From Deltaproteobacteria bacterium (GTDB taxonomy: Bacteria > Desulfobacterota > DSM-4660 > Desulfatiglandales > HGW-15): DNA of 35,879 nt. The DNA is taken from NCBI GenBank assembly GCA_016932115.1, contig JAFGDM010000150.1, forward strand, positions 1-35,879. Direction: 5' to 3'. Made by a program: the position numbers and the translations under genes. Below, one piece after another: positions 16,772 to 25,100 of the stretch. Position 1 is the first letter of the stretch. Each line of letters begins with the position of its first letter. The notes under the pieces are model-generated. The model was not told where the DNA came from, did no database searches, and saw only the letters and a program-made list of their open reading frames with translations.

Positions 16772-18742
16772 CTATTCATAGGCCTTCTTTCTGATCACTT
16801 CCTTTTTCTGAACCTCGCGAACCTTCTCTGATTCCCTGTCAATATGATCCTTCTTGATCTCATAAATCCTTCTTGCTTCCTCCTTATCCCGGACAACATG
16901 GGGAGTCAGAAAAACCATAAGGTTTGTTTTTTCATCTCGATCGCCCGTGGCTCTAAAGAGCCACCCAAAAGCAGGAACCTTCCCAAGACAGGGAGTCTGG
17001 GTCCTGTCTCTGTCGATGGTCGTCGAAATGAGCCCACCGATCACCGCCGTCTCGCCGGCCTGAACAATAATGCTTGTCTTGGCTGTCCGATATGCGGTCG
17101 TGGGGGCAAGCACGGTTCCGCCCAGAGCCGTCTGCGCCAAAACAGCTTTGATGCTTTCCTCCACCTGGAGTCTGATAAAACCCTCTTCATTGATCTGAGG
17201 GGTTACCTTGAGCGTGACGCCCACGTCTTTGTACTCGAAGTTTTGAATTGCCCTGGAGTCGGTCGTGTCTCCCAGGTCGACGCGAGTGACAAAGGGGATG
17301 TTCTGCCCCACCTCAATGCTTGCCTCCTCATTGTCCAGGGTGAGGATCTGAGGCGTTGAGATAATGTTGAAATCAGTATCCGTTTTTACCGCCCTTACAA
17401 AAGCTGCAATAGTTGGAAAAGTAAGGCTCCCAAGCGTGATCCCCCTGCCGATCACGCCCGCCATAAAACCCGCGGGGAGCGTGCCTGTCGAAATAATCTC
17501 ATTTGCCGACGAGGTGTCTCCTCTTGCACCGCCAAACCATACCCCTCCGGATTTGCCTTCGCCGTATCCGCCGTCGTATTCATTTCCCAGGCGCCATTCA
17601 ACGCCCAAGTCCATCGCTTTGGTGGCGGATACCTCCATAATAAGAGCCTCGACATAGACCATGGCCCGCGCTTCATCCAGTTTCTTGATGACCTCCATTA
17701 GAATAGCGTACTCTTCAGGTTCTGCAATGATCACCAGGCTGTTGGTCGCTTTGTCTGCCGTAATCTGCACATCCTTGGATATAGGCGGCGCTTTAACTTT
17801 TTCATCCTTGGTCCCTTTGCCCGGGATTTCAACAAGGACCTGAGCAAGATCCTCGGCTACGGCATTCTGAAGGGAATAGATATGAATGTTTTCCCTGGAC
17901 CTGGCGAGGCTTTGATCCAGTTTTTCCACGAGCATTCGGATCCTGGCCATCTGAGGAGACGCCGCCAAAACGACTAAGGAGTTGGTTCGTTCGTCGGCCA
18001 TGATTTTGAGGTCCTGCTTGCCCACTGCCGCCGCAGTCTTTTTCTCCTGACAAATAGTAAGGAGTTTCTTGGCTAGATCGTCGGCCTTTGCATAACTCAG
18101 GGAAACCACCCAAATCTCTTCGTCTCCGGGTACGTCAAGTTCCATGATGATTTTGACCAAGCGGTTGATATTGGACTGGGTGTCGATTACAATAATGGTG
18201 TTGGTTGCCGGATAAGGAATAAGAAGACCCGTCCTTTCCACCAGCGACGCTAGTAATTTCCCGAGGAATGTGGCATCCGCATTCTTGAGGGCAATGAGTT
18301 GGGTTATGATCTTGTCCTCCTGAGGACCGACTCGTCTTCGTAGAACTGTGTCCGTAGCCTTTGTTTTTGCGGCAGCCGTTGGGATGATCTTCACCACCTG
18401 ACCGGCTTCCACGGTGGTAAACCCGTTAACCTCAAGCACTGAAAGGAATACCTGGTAAACCTCGTCAATGGTGACTTTCTGAGGAGATACAATTGTCACC
18501 GTCCCTTTCACATTCGGGTCAATGAGAAAATTCTTCCCACTCAATTCGCTGATGAACTTGATGAAAACCTGGAGGTCCACGTCTTTAAAATTCATGGTGA
18601 CATAGGCAGGTTTGGAGGAAGAAGAGCCTTCCTCCCTTCTTTTTGAATCCTCTTGGCCGATTCCTAGGGCAGGGAAAAGAAGAAAAAGCAGCAGGATGAG
18701 TTGGAAAAATGCCCTTCTGGAGTATATGTTAAGAGCGGTCAC
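16772..18742 (-). CDS. gspD: Type II secretion outer-membrane secretin GspD
   Basis: A 656-residue secretin forming the outer-membrane exit channel. A signal peptide (about 1-29) is followed by the N0 domain (about 46-125, YVTMNFKDVDLQVFIKFISE), three ring domains N1-N3 (about 145-375) and the secretin domain (about 375-625) with the VxxxPxLL-like tract IISTPQILTLDNEEASIEVG and GETAVIGGLIS. The tail is charged (Lys/Glu). The start is GTG 18742 with GGAGGAAA 8 nt upstream. No lipoprotein pilotin gene is recognised here, although the exported protein at 19549 could be an accessory. Confidence 0.97.
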   Translation of the reverse strand: MTALNIYSRRAFFQLILLLFLLFPALGIGQEDSKRREEGSSSSKPAYVTMNFKDVDLQVFIKFISELSGKNFLIDPNVKGTVTIVSPQKVTIDEVYQVFLSVLEVNGFTTVEAGQVVKIIPTAAAKTKATDTVLRRRVGPQEDKIITQLIALKNADATFLGKLLASLVERTGLLIPYPATNTIIVIDTQSNINRLVKIIMELDVPGDEEIWVVSLSYAKADDLAKKLLTICQEKKTAAAVGKQDLKIMADERTNSLVVLAASPQMARIRMLVEKLDQSLARSRENIHIYSLQNAVAEDLAQVLVEIPGKGTKDEKVKAPPISKDVQITADKATNSLVIIAEPEEYAILMEVIKKLDEARAMVYVEALIMEVSATKAMDLGVEWRLGNEYDGGYGEGKSGGVWFGGARGDTSSANEIISTGTLPAGFMAGVIGRGITLGSLTFPTIAAFVRAVKTDTDFNIISTPQILTLDNEEASIEVGQNIPFVTRVDLGDTTDSRAIQNFEYKDVGVTLKVTPQINEEGFIRLQVEESIKAVLAQTALGGTVLAPTTAYRTAKTSIIVQAGETAVIGGLISTTIDRDRTQTPCLGKVPAFGWLFRATGDRDEKTNLMVFLTPHVVRDKEEARRIYEIKKDHIDRESEKVREVQKKEVIRKKAYE

Positions 18743-18855
18743 CGGAATATTTCCTCCTACCCTTAAAGATCATAAAGGTCAATTCATATCCTGTTTCACC
18801 GGGCCAGGGTCCTGATATTTTCAGGGGGCTTCATCGGCTTCCAGCAGGGGGGCGT

Positions 18856-19395
18856 CTACCTTGGCGCGGGTTTCAGCTGAGAAGAATAGCCCAGCTCATC
18901 AAAAGCCCGTTTTTCATGACTCATGAGCAGCGCTTCCTCCTTGCCCTTGGAGTCTAGGACGACCATGTTTTTCAAGATCCTCGCAATACGGGCGCCCGTG
19001 ACAAAATCATCCTCAAAGTAGATGTCCTCTTTGCCTAAATCATGATCCAGGATAACGGCATAGGACATACGTCCCTCTGCAACCACCGTTCCCTTCAGCT
19101 CCAGATTGCGTTCTGTTATATGGCTGACGACTTTTTCCCCGACAGGGCTACCCAAATTAAATTTTCCAGCTTTAAAGACATCTTTTTCCTTGATCATGCC
19201 GTAATCGGTCAAGGTTTTGCGCTGGCGTGGAACTTCAGACCTTGCACCAAGCGCCTCCCAAGCCTCCGTCTTCAAAAAATCAGGGCCCCGTCTCTCTGAG
19301 ATCCACGTGAAGACAATGGAAACCATCATCCAAAAAACAATGGCCGCGATAATGAGGTTACCAAACAACACCATTTTTCTGGAATTCATTTCCAT
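18856..19395 (-). CDS. gspC: Type II secretion inner-membrane protein GspC, short form
   Basis: A 179-residue protein with one N-terminal membrane helix (about 12-31, GNLIIAAIVFWMMVSIVF), a linker, and a single periplasmic homology-region domain (about 90-160, LELKGTVVAEGRMSYAVI). GspC connects the inner platform to the N0 domain of GspD. Many GspC proteins carry an additional C-terminal PDZ or coiled-coil domain; this one ends soon after the homology region. ATG 19395 and an in-frame ATG two codons later both lack a clear ribosome site. It is first in the operon, about 17 nt after the predicted transcription start. Confidence 0.88.
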   Translation of the reverse strand: MEMNSRKMVLFGNLIIAAIVFWMMVSIVFTWISERRGPDFLKTEAWEALGARSEVPRQRKTLTDYGMIKEKDVFKAGKFNLGSPVGEKVVSHITERNLELKGTVVAEGRMSYAVILDHDLGKEDIYFEDDFVTGARIARILKNMVVLDSKGKEEALLMSHEKRAFDELGYSSQLKPAPR

Positions 19396-19418
19396 TAATT
19401 ATGCAATATTATCTAAAT

Positions 19419-19447
19419 ATTATAGCATTTTTATTCCTGAAAATCAA
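19419..19447 (-). promoter_or_regulatory. Sigma-70-type promoter of the gsp operon
   Basis: On the minus strand: TTGATT (plus 19442-19447), a 17-nt spacer, and a perfect TATAAT (plus 19419-19424) preceded by TGC, giving an extended -10. The surroundings are A/T rich. It predicts a start near 19412 and a very short leader before gspC. No operator is evident. Confidence 0.7.
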
Positions 19448-19480
19448 ACAACATTTCAACATCGATTCGTTTCCTTCACT

Positions 19481-19510
19481 TTGACAACGGTTTTCACTAT
19501 GGGAAATTAT
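19481..19510 (+). promoter_or_regulatory. Putative promoter of the STN-domain protein gene
   Basis: A perfect -35 TTGACA (19481-19486) is followed after 17-18 nt by AAATTA/AATTAT (19504-19510), a mediocre -10. It fires away from the gsp promoter 34 nt to the left, so the two may share regulation. Confidence 0.4.
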
Positions 19511-19548
19511 TTTATGGATTCTGTCAAGAATCCTGTTAAAATAGAAGG

Positions 19549-20349
19549 GTGAAGAAAGTGCTTTCAACCTTTTTTTTCCTTTTGGGTTGCCTATTGATGA
19601 CGCCTTCGGTTTCATGGGCCCAAGGCGTAAAGATCCAGGACGCGCACATATCCGCAGAGCTGAATGAGGCGTCACTTATAAGCGTGGCCGGGGATATCGA
19701 AAGGCAGTCAGGCATATCTTTCAAAGGAGATGAATCGTTGCTGGAGGAAAAGGTTTCCGTTTTTTTCAAAGACCTGCCCTTAGAGCAAGGCATCAAACGA
19801 ATCCTCGCCGGGTTAAATTACAGCCTCCTGTTTGACAGCCGAGGTAATGTATCGGAAGTCATGATCATGTCCGAGGAGAGCATATCTACTACCTCCGGCC
19901 CTCAACTCAGAGGCACGCAGGTAAGGCCCGTAAACGCTTCGCCGGCTCGGCAAAGGCCTGTGGTTAGGCGGCCGGGAGCAACAACCTCCCCCTTCGTTTC
20001 CGGAGAAAGCAGAACCCCTTTTCCAACTCGGTCTCGAACTACCACACGCCGCCTCAGCCCCCAAAGACCAACCCGGACCGCACCCTCCGCCCGCCGGGTT
20101 CCTGCTGCAGAATCCAATCTTCCGGAACCCTTTAGAACGATTGAGAGCCCTCCTCCCGAGGGGGCTGCGGAATCACTGGATGGACCGCTGCACCCTGCCT
20201 TCAAGGTTGTTGAACGCGACGAACCTGCTGCGGAAAGAGTGAAAAGACCCAGGGAAATCCCTAAACCGGCGACTGTCCAAAAAGAGGACAAGCCTGCAGA
20301 GAAGGAGGTTTCAAATGAAGAAGCCCCCTCATCGCCTCAGAAGGATTAA
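19549..20349 (+). CDS. Exported STN-domain protein with Pro/Arg-rich tail
   Basis: A 266-residue protein beginning at GTG 19549. The signal peptide (1-24, ending VSWA) contains LLGC at 11-14, which could alternatively act as a lipobox. Residues about 27-115 form a secretin/TonB short N-terminal-like domain (ISAELNEASLISVAGDIERQ; VSVFFKDLPLEQGIKRILAG). Such domains usually occur in secretins, TonB receptors and their regulators. The remaining 150 residues are low-complexity and rich in P, R, T, S and E, with no folded domain visible; it might span the periplasm or bind peptidoglycan. Being divergent from gspC, it is a candidate accessory of the secretion system, but its function is unknown. 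Confidence 0.7.
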   Translation: MKKVLSTFFFLLGCLLMTPSVSWAQGVKIQDAHISAELNEASLISVAGDIERQSGISFKGDESLLEEKVSVFFKDLPLEQGIKRILAGLNYSLLFDSRGNVSEVMIMSEESISTTSGPQLRGTQVRPVNASPARQRPVVRRPGATTSPFVSGESRTPFPTRSRTTTRRLSPQRPTRTAPSARRVPAAESNLPEPFRTIESPPPEGAAESLDGPLHPAFKVVERDEPAAERVKRPREIPKPATVQKEDKPAEKEVSNEEAPSSPQKD

Positions 20350-20419
20350 CGACCTCCTAACCATCCATTATCCTCTGCTCTTTCATAGCGCGGCCTTTTG
20401 CCGATGCATCAAAATCAAA

Positions 20420-20450
20420 AAACTCCCTGGATACTATTTCCAGGGAGTTT
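20420..20450. terminator. Strong bidirectional Rho-independent terminator
   Basis: A perfect 12-bp stem (20420-20431 with 20439-20450) closes a 7-nt loop (TACTATT). The plus strand continues with TTATT after the stem's own TTT, and the minus strand continues into TTTTGATTTT. It sits between two convergent genes, so it should end both the STN-protein transcript and the acs operon. Confidence 0.9.
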
Positions 20451-20487
20451 TTATTGGGTCTCAATAAAGAAATACAAGGGGAACCGC

Positions 20488-21372
20488 TTACAGCTCCAGC
20501 CACGAATCTGAATAAAGCGCGTGGCCGAGGATCACCCTCGCAGTCTTGACATAGTCCTGCAGTTCTTTGGAAAGGGCGCCCGTATCTAACGACTCTCCAT
20601 CCATGACCTTGTGGATAATTTCGACGATATCGGGCCTCTTACCTCTGGCGATTTCCGCAAGTTTATCATCATAGGCGTCCGCAATACAGGAATACATCCC
20701 TTTTCTCTCCAGCATTACCATATACGCCCGGTTTAGGATGCCTCTCAGGTGATCCGGCGGACCGTTTGAGACGTTCGAAAGGCCGCAAGTGGATTTGATG
20801 CCTGGAAACATGTCCTGGAGCATTTCTTGAAAAGCCAAAAGACTCATGAGCTGCTGTTGCTGGATATTCACCGGAGTCACAATCCCGTCAACAAAGATAT
20901 CCTCATTCGGGACCCCCGCCTCATTGGCGGCATAAATCAGTTCCGCCGCCAAGGCGCCTCTCTCGTTCTCATCCCTGGGAAGACCTTCCGGCCCCCACAT
21001 CAGAGCAATCATGCTCGCCTTGTATTTAACTGCAAGGGGAATCATTTTCTCGTACCGCTCGGGCCGGCACATGATGGAATTGATGATGGCCTTTCCCTTG
21101 TGGGCGGCCAACCCCGCCTCCATAGCCTCTATGTTTGAGGTATCCAGGCAAAGGTGTGGGGTGTCGCCGATAGATTCCTGCACGGTCCTGACCACGAACT
21201 CCATGAGCTCAGCGCCGCCTTTTCTTGCGGGCCCCAGATTGATATCAATCCAGTCCACGCCTTTTGCTTTCTGTCGTTTGGCCTCTTCGGCAATCGGGCC
21301 GGGGTCCTTTTCCCTGAAAGCCTTACCAATGACCCGGTTTATCACATTGAGGTTCTCTCCAATCAATAGCAT
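20488..21372 (-). CDS. acsE: Methyltetrahydrofolate:corrinoid/iron-sulfur protein methyltransferase
   Basis: A 294-residue TIM-barrel enzyme (pterin-binding family) that moves the methyl group of methyl-tetrahydrofolate to cob(I)alamin of the AcsCD corrinoid protein in the Wood-Ljungdahl pathway. Signature residues are kept: LCLDTSN (D77, matching D75 of the Moorella enzyme) and GLSNVS (N200, matching N199). It is about 30 residues longer than the Moorella enzyme because of an insertion near 245-275 (IIHKVMDGESLDTGALSKEL). Last gene of the acs operon, with GGAGAAAG upstream of its ATG; the bidirectional terminator follows. Confidence 0.96.
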   Translation of the reverse strand: MLLIGENLNVINRVIGKAFREKDPGPIAEEAKRQKAKGVDWIDINLGPARKGGAELMEFVVRTVQESIGDTPHLCLDTSNIEAMEAGLAAHKGKAIINSIMCRPERYEKMIPLAVKYKASMIALMWGPEGLPRDENERGALAAELIYAANEAGVPNEDIFVDGIVTPVNIQQQQLMSLLAFQEMLQDMFPGIKSTCGLSNVSNGPPDHLRGILNRAYMVMLERKGMYSCIADAYDDKLAEIARGKRPDIVEIIHKVMDGESLDTGALSKELQDYVKTARVILGHALYSDSWLEL

Positions 21373-21392
21373 CGCCTTTCTCCTTTTTCACT

Positions 21393-22742
21393 CTACTTTG
21401 CCCACATGTCTTTCAGGAATTTCGGTATAAGAGAAGCATCTCTCGGTCCGATGATGATCTCCCACCCTGGAAGTTCTTCTTCCATGTCGCCGCTGATGGA
21501 GGCTGCATACCCGGGGATAATTATCTTTTTGTGCGCGACCTTTTCCGCTATGCCGGATTTCTTGACGAAGACGCCCACCGCATCCCCGGAAAACTTACCC
21601 GCTGCCCATGCGGTCATGACTGAAAGTCCCTCTGTGTCCATGATAAGGAGCCAGCTCGGCACTCTGCTTCCCTCAATCTCACCGCTGACGATAAAATAGG
21701 TAAGAGAGAAATTGGTGGTAACCAGCACGGGAGAGTTCTCATCTGGTGCGCCGATCTCGTAGATGCCTTGGGTCACAGTCATGGGCCGCTGGGGATCAGT
21801 GTAGATGTTGAGTCTCTCAACTAACAACGGGAAAAGGTTCTCGCCCTTGAAATCGGAAAGAACCACGATCCCCGCATATTTTGCAATGAGCATCGCAGCA
21901 AGCAGGGACTCCACATCCAGGTTTCCCCCCATCTCACAGGGAAAGGTGATCGTCGGAAAGCCCAAAGAGCGGTTCCCTGCTTTTAAAGGAGCTCTACGGA
22001 TCGCCACCTGGTCATGGAAAAGTTGCTTGGCCTCCCGGGCACCCGAATCCAGGACAAGATCTTTCAGCCCCATGCCCGAGAGTTTGTCGCTCAGCGCTAT
22101 CAGGCTGTCCATGCCGTCTGCCTTTACCGCCAGGGGAAGGCCTTTTTCTTTGGCAAGCTCGCCCATCCCCTCAAAATTCTTCTCCGTTGCCGCATACAGA
22201 AGAGGTCTTTTAAAAGCACAAACTTCAACCGCGGCTTTCATGGCTTCGAGGCTCTCACTCATGAGAATGAGATTAAACTCGCTTTCTTCGGCTATTTTCT
22301 TGGCCGCGGCGGCGAAACCAGCCCCGTCGCCGTTAACGTCTTTTAGGGCGATCAACTCCGGCCTGAGATTAAGCCCCACCCTCTCAAATTGAAAGGCATT
22401 CCATACTTTCAGCTTCCGGCCAAGGGACTCCGGAGCTTCGTTCGAATTGACCAACACGCCGATGGCCGTGGGATTGTAAAAGGTCTTTTCATGTCTGAAC
22501 ATGACCGTCTCACCGCCGATCTTGAACGCCCTCACCCCGGTGCCGATAGCAACCGGCCTGATGGGAGGCGCTGAGGCCTCTGAAAGTTTCTCCCGTGCCT
22601 CGTCGGAAACATAGGGGCAAGCATCAAGCTCAGCCTTCCCTGCGGCAAGGTTCATAGCGAAGGCTAGGCAAGTTGGAACGCCGCATTCACCGCAGTTGGT
22701 CTTGGGCAACAGTTTAAAAATCTGAATACCGGTAAGTGCCAT
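21393..22742 (-). CDS. acsC: Corrinoid/iron-sulfur protein large subunit
   Basis: A 449-residue protein that, with AcsD, forms the corrinoid/iron-sulfur protein carrying the methyl group between AcsE and acetyl-CoA synthase. The N-terminal [4Fe-4S] motif is C17-x2-C20-x4-C25-x16-C42 (TNCGECGVPTCLAFAM). The central TIM-barrel and the C-terminal corrinoid-binding domain (from about residue 325) are full length. The ATG has GGAG 6 nt upstream and lies 21 nt after acsB. Reactivation of oxidised cob(II)alamin requires an Fe-S activator, which is not seen in this window. Confidence 0.97.
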   Translation of the reverse strand: MALTGIQIFKLLPKTNCGECGVPTCLAFAMNLAAGKAELDACPYVSDEAREKLSEASAPPIRPVAIGTGVRAFKIGGETVMFRHEKTFYNPTAIGVLVNSNEAPESLGRKLKVWNAFQFERVGLNLRPELIALKDVNGDGAGFAAAAKKIAEESEFNLILMSESLEAMKAAVEVCAFKRPLLYAATEKNFEGMGELAKEKGLPLAVKADGMDSLIALSDKLSGMGLKDLVLDSGAREAKQLFHDQVAIRRAPLKAGNRSLGFPTITFPCEMGGNLDVESLLAAMLIAKYAGIVVLSDFKGENLFPLLVERLNIYTDPQRPMTVTQGIYEIGAPDENSPVLVTTNFSLTYFIVSGEIEGSRVPSWLLIMDTEGLSVMTAWAAGKFSGDAVGVFVKKSGIAEKVAHKKIIIPGYAASISGDMEEELPGWEIIIGPRDASLIPKFLKDMWAK

Positions 22743-22763
22743 AATCGTCTCCTATCCTTACAA

Positions 22764-24980
22764 TTAGCCAACAATGGGGTCCATTTTCATGGCCGGATGA
22801 TTCTTTTCCTTCAGGAAGTCCGTGATCGCTTCTTCCGTGATCCCTACGGTCTCATCGGCAATCTTGTCAACCAAATCAGGAACACCCAGCTCCTCTCCCC
22901 GTTGGATCAAGCGTTCCCTTAATTCTTCTTTCAAGGCCTTAGGCATCCACACCATTCGCAGAAGCCCGCCGTCTCCCTTGATGAATTTTTTCTGGGTGAT
23001 GTTGTATTTCGAGTGACCCACAAATCCGGGAGACGATTGTCCTCCGCCTATGACTCCGGCAAGAGTGCTGAATTTCATGCCGCAGGGCGTTTCCCCGGTG
23101 TAATCCCGGTTGACGGTCATGACGCCGTTACACGAAGGAAGTACGGCCGCTATACACTCGCAGCACCCGCAGGTGGTCATCGGGTCAATCACAAGGCTGT
23201 AAAAATTGTAGTGATCGATGGTCTGACGGGAAGCTTTGTAAACAAACTCGTTTACACCTTTCCACTGACCCAGCACTGGATCCAAGCATTCCCCTTTTTC
23301 CACAGGCTGATTGGGGCCCGTCGGGTTGATTTCAAAAGAGGCTTTGCAGTCCATCCAGTTGTAAGCCCCGCAAAGACCCGTCCTCTCAGGGCTGATCGTG
23401 CACACGTGGCTTGGCGCAAAGGACTGACAGAGAGTGCAGGAATAGTAGGTTTCCACAGACTCATCAGTCATTTTCTCGACCCGGTCATCCCTCAACTTGT
23501 ACTCTTTCCTGGCCCGTTCGGTGAGCTTGTCCACGTCCTCTTTCTTGGTATAGAGCGTCACCTGCACCTTATCTAGGATGCTGCCGAAGTCCTGATGAAA
23601 CTTGGCATGAAGAATCGTTCCGATATCCTTCAACCCGAAACCCTTTTCCACAGCTTGATCTCCGACCCTGATCCAGGAAATGTCTCGTTGCCCTATATGC
23701 ATGATACCTTGAGCGTAGTTGACAAGGTGGTGAATCTGTCTTTCCAGAATGGGTTCGAAGTCGGTCTGCATCTTCCTGCCCGCTGCCTGTACGTAAATAC
23801 CCAAGGGAAGGCGGCTGCCCTTTTTCGCATCCTTCACGTCGGGACCAATAAGGATAACCTTTCCGTCTTCAATCTCGTTCATCTCCGCCATTTTGCACAG
23901 CTCGGTGCATTGGGTTTTCCCGCCGCCCATCTCGAGGTAAAGATCGTCCTTCCTTACCCGCTCGCCCTCAAAGGCCGGACCATAAGCCAGGGGGATGTCT
24001 ACCTTGGCCACTGTCACCTTGAGGCCCCGGATCTCGATGGACCTGGAGGGCATATCATCATAAGGTACATTCGCGACCACATGCTCGTAGGTGCACACGC
24101 CCGTGGGGAGGATCTCCGGTATGTCCGTATCGGCAATGGTCGGGAATCCCCAGTTGACGGCGCCCGCCGCATTGGCGGCCCACTCGGCGTTTACATCGCC
24201 CAAAGCGTTTATGAACGCAAAAATGCGGTCCTTCTGGTATTTGAGTTGTCGTTTGTAATCACCGGGCTGAATGCCGCCGAAAGACATGCCTGCACGGTTT
24301 GCGAACCCCAGAGCGAAGACAGCCGCTGAAATGTCCGGACCAAAGGGAACCAAACGGGTGTTCCAGCCGATTTGCACCTTTTCCTTTAAAAGCTGCTCTG
24401 CAAAAGTCGTCCCATTTTGGTTGGCTGCCATGAAAACATAGATTGTTTTGAGCTGGTATTCCTCAGCAATTCTCTTCGCTGTGGCGGAGTCGGGCGCAGA
24501 ACCCACGATAGCGGCAAACCCAGGTGCCGTTCCATCCACAAATTCCACACCTCTTTTTCTCATGATCTTGTCGTCTGCGGCGCCAAGCCAAAGTTTTCCG
24601 TTGTCAATGTCCGGATCCTCCACTTCAGGCTGGTAAAAATCCGGATCCTCCACATAGCGAATCGCTTCCACGATCTCCTCGGCAAAGAGAGCCGCCATAC
24701 CCGCGTCTAGAAGGGGCCCCAAATAGGGAATGTGGCAGTCCTTTTTCACGTGAGGAGGCAAGAGCTTGCGTGCAAACTCAAGCGGCTTTCTTGCAGAATC
24801 CAGATCCGTCACTTTCATTCCGGTCAGGGAATAAATGATGGGCAAAAAATATGCCGTGTTTGGAAATTCCAGTTTTTGGCTTCCGCCGTAAGTTTCCAGG
24901 GCTTGCCGGTATTTTCCTTCCGCCTTGGATACGATGTTGTATGCTCCCTGGATAGCTGCAAAGGCGACTAATTTTGACAT
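22764..24980 (-). CDS. acsB: CO-methylating acetyl-CoA synthase (ACS alpha subunit)
   Basis: A 738-residue nickel-iron-sulfur enzyme that condenses CO, the methyl group and CoA into acetyl-CoA, or cleaves acetyl-CoA in reverse. It is the full-length bacterial form, with the N-terminal CODH-contacting domain absent from archaeal subunits. A-cluster ligands are intact: C515, C518, C527 and C537 for the [4Fe-4S] cluster, and the Cys-Gly-Cys (C604-G605-C606) for the distal nickel. They match the Moorella positions with a constant offset of nine. ATG 24980 has GGGAGGAAC upstream. It follows acsD after a 117-nt gap with two hairpins. Confidence 0.98.
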   Translation of the reverse strand: MSKLVAFAAIQGAYNIVSKAEGKYRQALETYGGSQKLEFPNTAYFLPIIYSLTGMKVTDLDSARKPLEFARKLLPPHVKKDCHIPYLGPLLDAGMAALFAEEIVEAIRYVEDPDFYQPEVEDPDIDNGKLWLGAADDKIMRKRGVEFVDGTAPGFAAIVGSAPDSATAKRIAEEYQLKTIYVFMAANQNGTTFAEQLLKEKVQIGWNTRLVPFGPDISAAVFALGFANRAGMSFGGIQPGDYKRQLKYQKDRIFAFINALGDVNAEWAANAAGAVNWGFPTIADTDIPEILPTGVCTYEHVVANVPYDDMPSRSIEIRGLKVTVAKVDIPLAYGPAFEGERVRKDDLYLEMGGGKTQCTELCKMAEMNEIEDGKVILIGPDVKDAKKGSRLPLGIYVQAAGRKMQTDFEPILERQIHHLVNYAQGIMHIGQRDISWIRVGDQAVEKGFGLKDIGTILHAKFHQDFGSILDKVQVTLYTKKEDVDKLTERARKEYKLRDDRVEKMTDESVETYYSCTLCQSFAPSHVCTISPERTGLCGAYNWMDCKASFEINPTGPNQPVEKGECLDPVLGQWKGVNEFVYKASRQTIDHYNFYSLVIDPMTTCGCCECIAAVLPSCNGVMTVNRDYTGETPCGMKFSTLAGVIGGGQSSPGFVGHSKYNITQKKFIKGDGGLLRMVWMPKALKEELRERLIQRGEELGVPDLVDKIADETVGITEEAITDFLKEKNHPAMKMDPIVG

Positions 24981-25021
24981 AACCTTGTTCCTCCCTTCCT
25001 AAGAGGCATTCACGTTTTCCG

Positions 25022-25100
25022 GCCGGCTTCTGCCGGCGCGTGTTTAAAAAATTACTCGGTTTTCCACTGTCCTAACTCGACCGGAAGCGGTAAACCGCTA
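25022..25100 (-). other. Two hairpins between acsD and acsB
   Basis: The first hairpin, AGCGG-TTTA-CCGCT on the minus strand (plus 25086-25099), overlaps the acsD stop codon. The second, GCCGGC with an AGAA loop (plus 25022-25037), is very stable but lacks a T-run, so it is unlikely to be a full terminator. They may stabilise or process the message between the two cistrons. Confidence 0.5.

Noticed and set aside
23290-23660. Two TTTTCCACA sequences (one mismatch to a DnaA box) in acsB
   Set aside because: They are isolated, about 350 nt apart and within conserved coding sequence.
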